Source: Sipunculus nudus | Taxonomy: Eukaryota > Annelida > Sipuncula > Golfingiida > Sipunculidae | Direction: 5' to 3' | Length of the DNA: 64,000 bases | Assembly: GCA_026874595.1 (NCBI GenBank) | Contig: CM049307.1 | Span: forward strand, 36,746,862-36,810,861 | Shown here: in pieces, positions 60,999 through 64,000 of the stretch | How positions within the stretch are numbered: position 1 is the first letter of the stretch | Layout of the letters: the number at the start of each line of letters is the position of its first letter | The notes under the pieces: model-generated | What the model was told of the DNA's origin: nothing | Seen by the model: the letters and a program-made list of their open reading frames with translations, nothing else | The model's database searches: none | Program-made: the position numbers and the translations under genes

Positions 60999-61595
60999 GC
61001 AGTAATATAGCCCAATTTAATCGGACTCCATTTTATTAGGCCTTGCCATATATTGAGTCCGATATAGCCATACAGTTAAGAGTTTTTACAATATAGGCCA
61101 CGGAAGATGCAACGGATCCATTGCATCTTCTTTGACTGTCTGTTTACTGCCAAACGACAAGACACCGGATTAATATTGTAACACCAATAAGTATGGTTTT
61201 TATGGTTTAGAAAGACACTAAAATTAAACTTGGATCATCATTTTTAAACATTTATTGACCTTTTTACCGGAGGCATGTCAGCGAGTTTAGTAGGGACAGA
61301 GAAGAACAGTGGAACAGGCGCACTTGATGACCTCACTGATAGCCTCGCTGACTCGAGTGATTGACAGCTAAAACGTTGTTACATTTTGTTTCAACCGGCC
61401 CTGCTCTGAAGAGCGACCGCTGGCACGGGGTAATAAACACCTGTTGACACTGGTTACACGGGCCTCAGGTGGTGTGGAGTGTCTGAATGTAGTCTGAGGC
61501 TTACGTTGTAGAAACTCTCACGGACTAGCTATCGGACTCAATATATGGCAGGGCCTAATAATATTAAGTGCGATTAAATCGGGCTAGCAGTAATA
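60999..61595. mobile_element. 579-bp TIR element (MITE) with 9-bp target duplication
   Basis: Target duplications GCAGTAATA at 60999-61007 and 61587-61595. The element 61008-61586 has long inverted ends of about 55 bp: TAGCCCAATTTAATCGGACT on the left against TAGCCCGATTTAATCGCACT on the right (inverted), continuing to GCCATATATTGAGTCCGATA in both. No coding frame. A 9-bp duplication fits Mutator-type (or Merlin-type) elements; the superfamily is not certain. Confidence 0.85.
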
Positions 61596-62049
61596 TAGTT
61601 CGATCAGTTCAGTCCAGCACTGCAAGAATGTGATATTGCCCCCAAAGGAGGAATGGATTATGGAATAAAACGCTGTCTTCCTGTCTTTCTCACAGAGAAA
61701 TTAGATACCTAAATAAATATGTCGTTACTCTTACTTTAGAACAATTGTTAAATGTATTGAATATTAACTGGTATTATTCACAATCAATCAATCTGTAGTT
61801 ACCAAGGGCGATACCAGAGGACGCCACATGACAGACGATGACTTTTTCAGTGCGTTCGGTAAGATTTTAGCTTAGTTTCTTGGATAACTAAGACTAAAAC
61901 CTATGGTGGTCGCCATGTTACTGGAACGTGTACAATTTTGAAAAACTATATGCAAAAAATACTTTTTATAACATTAAATAAGAAGGGATGAATATTTTCC
62001 CATTATATTGTCAAATTTTCTTCATTAATATTTTTACCTAAAGTTTTCA

Positions 62050-62229
62050 AATTTCACCGGGTTTTAGTCCCGCAGAGGTCAACATCCGGCAGCGTGGAGC
62101 GAATGAAAACAAGCCCTGTGTTGTTTGATTCACGCTCCCAGACGCGACACCTGCACGACAGACGTTCAGCCACTCCAGATTCACGTCACCCTGTCTTATT
62201 CCCTCTGAATATACCAAGCAGTAGTCAAA
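62050..62229 (+). promoter_or_regulatory. Promoter/5' UTR of the gene at 62230
   Basis: CpG-richer stretch (CCGGCAGCGTGGAGCG, CAGACGCGACACC) directly upstream of the ATG. Confidence 0.45.
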
Positions 62230-62280
62230 ATGAGTGACAAGGAACAGATTATCGAACAGGAGGCCAAGAAGCAGCGGACG
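62230..62280 (+). CDS. 5' coding exon of an unrecognised gene
   Basis: ATG with AAAA before it (good start context), 17 codons MSDKEQIIEQEAKKQRT, then ACG|GTAGGC, a plausible phase-0 donor. A short, charged, helix-prone N-terminus. I cannot name the family and no second exon was identified before 64000. It does not match the N-termini of NATD1 or MAP2K3, the next genes in the human block. Confidence 0.55.
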
Positions 62281-64000
62281 GTAGGCCTGTTATTACTATT
62301 AGTGTTAATTAAGCTGTTACCAATCCAGAGGGTGCAAGTGATGTGAGTGCGTGCCAACCAGCTACCAGGGTGAACTAAGTGAGGGGGAGCCACACCCACT
62401 AATGTCCCGCACACCCTTAACAGCACGGCCACATCATGTCACTCGAGTAGTGTGAAGTTCTTGCACACGTGTGGTTTATTAAACATAACAGAATTAATAC
62501 TAATATTCAGTATGGTGTATTGATCAGAATTTGTCATTTATGACTGATAGTTTATAATAGTAGTAGTACTTTATAATAATAATAATATAGTATATTTTGC
62601 TATTTATATTGTTAAATCAATAGGAAAATGACATAAACAATATAAGTTATTACTAATATCAGTACTGATTATAGAATAAGATGAGCATTTTATTTTCAGA
62701 GGCCCATCTTGTTAATAATATGACCAAAAGATGGCAGCACAAGGATTTTTTTTAGTGGTTTCACTTTAATTGTTTAAAATCACACATTTTAGATGACTTC
62801 TCTCACAGCTATTACATAATATATGGCTGCATATATACCCCCTCTGTCCTCCAGCAGTGGGTATATGCTACAGTTTTGGTCCATCTCTTTACTTTAGCCA
62901 CTGCTGGTTTTGGCATGGTTTGCTTGGTTTCACCACCAGGAGCTGACACAGGGCCAAGAAATTATTATTGTTATTCTCTTTCAACATGAACTTAATATAT
63001 ATATATATATTATGGGAAGAAGTATCTTTGAAACTGTAAATGTGACCTGTAGGGACACTGGTTTTTAGTTTTAAATTTAGTAAACTTCTGTTTTCAAGTT
63101 CATGGATTCTGTTTTTTACATTTTCTGTTAAATGCAAATGCAGCAGTTCCTTTCTTGATTGGACGCCTATGGGATATTGTCAAAGTTTCCCTACATTGCA
63201 GGTGTCACTTTATCTGATTTAGGGACATATGCGGATGGGGATGATTACTGTATGGAGATACATTCAACAATTAAAACAAAAGAACCATATACCAATAGGT
63301 ATATCAAATAAAATGTTTTTATTTCAATAATGTATGAAGTAAAATATTTATATGGATATTTAACTCAAGAATGCAGATTATTTCACATCATGATTAAAAG
63401 TTTTTGAAGTGCTGGTTCATTTATAAATACAAAATTAAATAAATGATGGATCATGAGTATAATTTCATAAAAATAGTAACTATTTACTAAAAAAAAAATT
63501 TAATTTTATTCAATTCAATGTTATATTTATGATAATCCTTAATTATTTATAGTTTTGAATAAAAATTTGTATAAATAAATTTGAATTAAAGTAATCCCAT
63601 AGGCCTCTGGTTTGTTCAAACTTACATGATAGGAGAATATTTGGAATAATGGCCATGGGTATCATTAAAATATTGCATTAATTTTAATTTTCAGTGAATA
63701 ATTAAATTATGCCAAGCTCCTTCCACATCACATTATTTAGAATCCTGCTGCCTCTGAAGAGTAAATTTGTCTGTCAAAAGAGTTTGGTCTCTGAATACCC
63801 ATTATTTATGGTTCATGGAAAATCATTCATATTGATACACCTCAAACTTAATATAGGAACAAAATTAATTTTCAACATGAGAATTTTATCCCATCATTGA
63901 AAATATGACCAGATGTCTCAAATTCAGTGCAGTGATTTTGTCAGATTGAAATTCCCCTGACTGGGCCTCACATCAGGTGGACATTCCATATGGCAGAAAT
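62281..64000 (+). other. Presumed intron 1 of the gene at 62230
   Basis: AT-rich, with short (TA)n at about 62994-63011. No second exon recognised. Confidence 0.4.

Overview
This is eukaryotic nuclear DNA: AT-rich, with intron-split genes, (AT)n, (GA)n and long homopolymer-G tracts, and many decayed transposons. The repeats point to a marine lophotrochozoan, most likely a bivalve mollusc. The main evidence is dispersed elements with tandem core repeats, a GACG/GACA-type microsatellite and a hairpin tail, as in bivalve pearl/Helentron-derived elements, plus TGACCT-rich repeats. The species call is inference.

Three genes are firmly identified by splicing exons by eye. (1) A USP22 orthologue (deubiquitinase of the SAGA co-activator) runs on the minus strand from the start codon at 22089 to 7568. 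It covers the N-terminal zinc finger and the first part of the catalytic domain in eight exons; the C-terminal exons lie beyond the left edge. (2) A DHRS7B-like short-chain dehydrogenase/reductase is complete on the plus strand, 23300-29381, in six exons, and one intron has a GC donor. (3) A TMEM11 orthologue (mitochondrial inner-membrane protein) is complete on the minus strand, 45382-40594, with a 14-nt first coding exon. The order and orientation USP22(-) DHRS7B(+) TMEM11(-) is the same as on human 17p11.2, so this is an ancient microsynteny block. USP22 and DHRS7B are head-to-head across about 1.2 kb; DHRS7B and TMEM11 converge across 11 kb of repeats. A further 5' exon, of an unrecognised gene, starts at 62230 (+), and an unrecognised exon-like frame lies at 53012-53272 (-).

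Layout: 1-22 kb holds USP22 introns full of pearl-like elements (two families, A and B), a broken LINE, a 146-bp satellite that grew from that LINE, and a 54-60 bp minisatellite that copies the exon 4 splice donor. 22-23.3 kb is a divergent promoter region. 23.3-29.4 kb is DHRS7B, with a 326-bp tandem array in intron 5. 30-40 kb is intergenic and includes a large family A element. 40.6-45.5 kb is TMEM11, with a probable solo LTR in its intron. 46.6-62 kb is intergenic: a 234-bp satellite, family B and A copies, a threefold repeat of about 0.8 kb, a decayed hAT-like transposase and a terminal-inverted-repeat element just upstream of the gene at 62.2 kb.

The most unusual feature is in USP22 intron 4. 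The minisatellite begins at the real exon 4 end and repeats the last exon codons together with the GT donor in 54-bp (18-codon) steps. Several consecutive donors are identical and in frame, so splice-site choice alone could insert 18-residue blocks between the zinc finger and the catalytic domain. A DNA transposon splits this array and itself carries a SINE with a perfect 17-bp target duplication.
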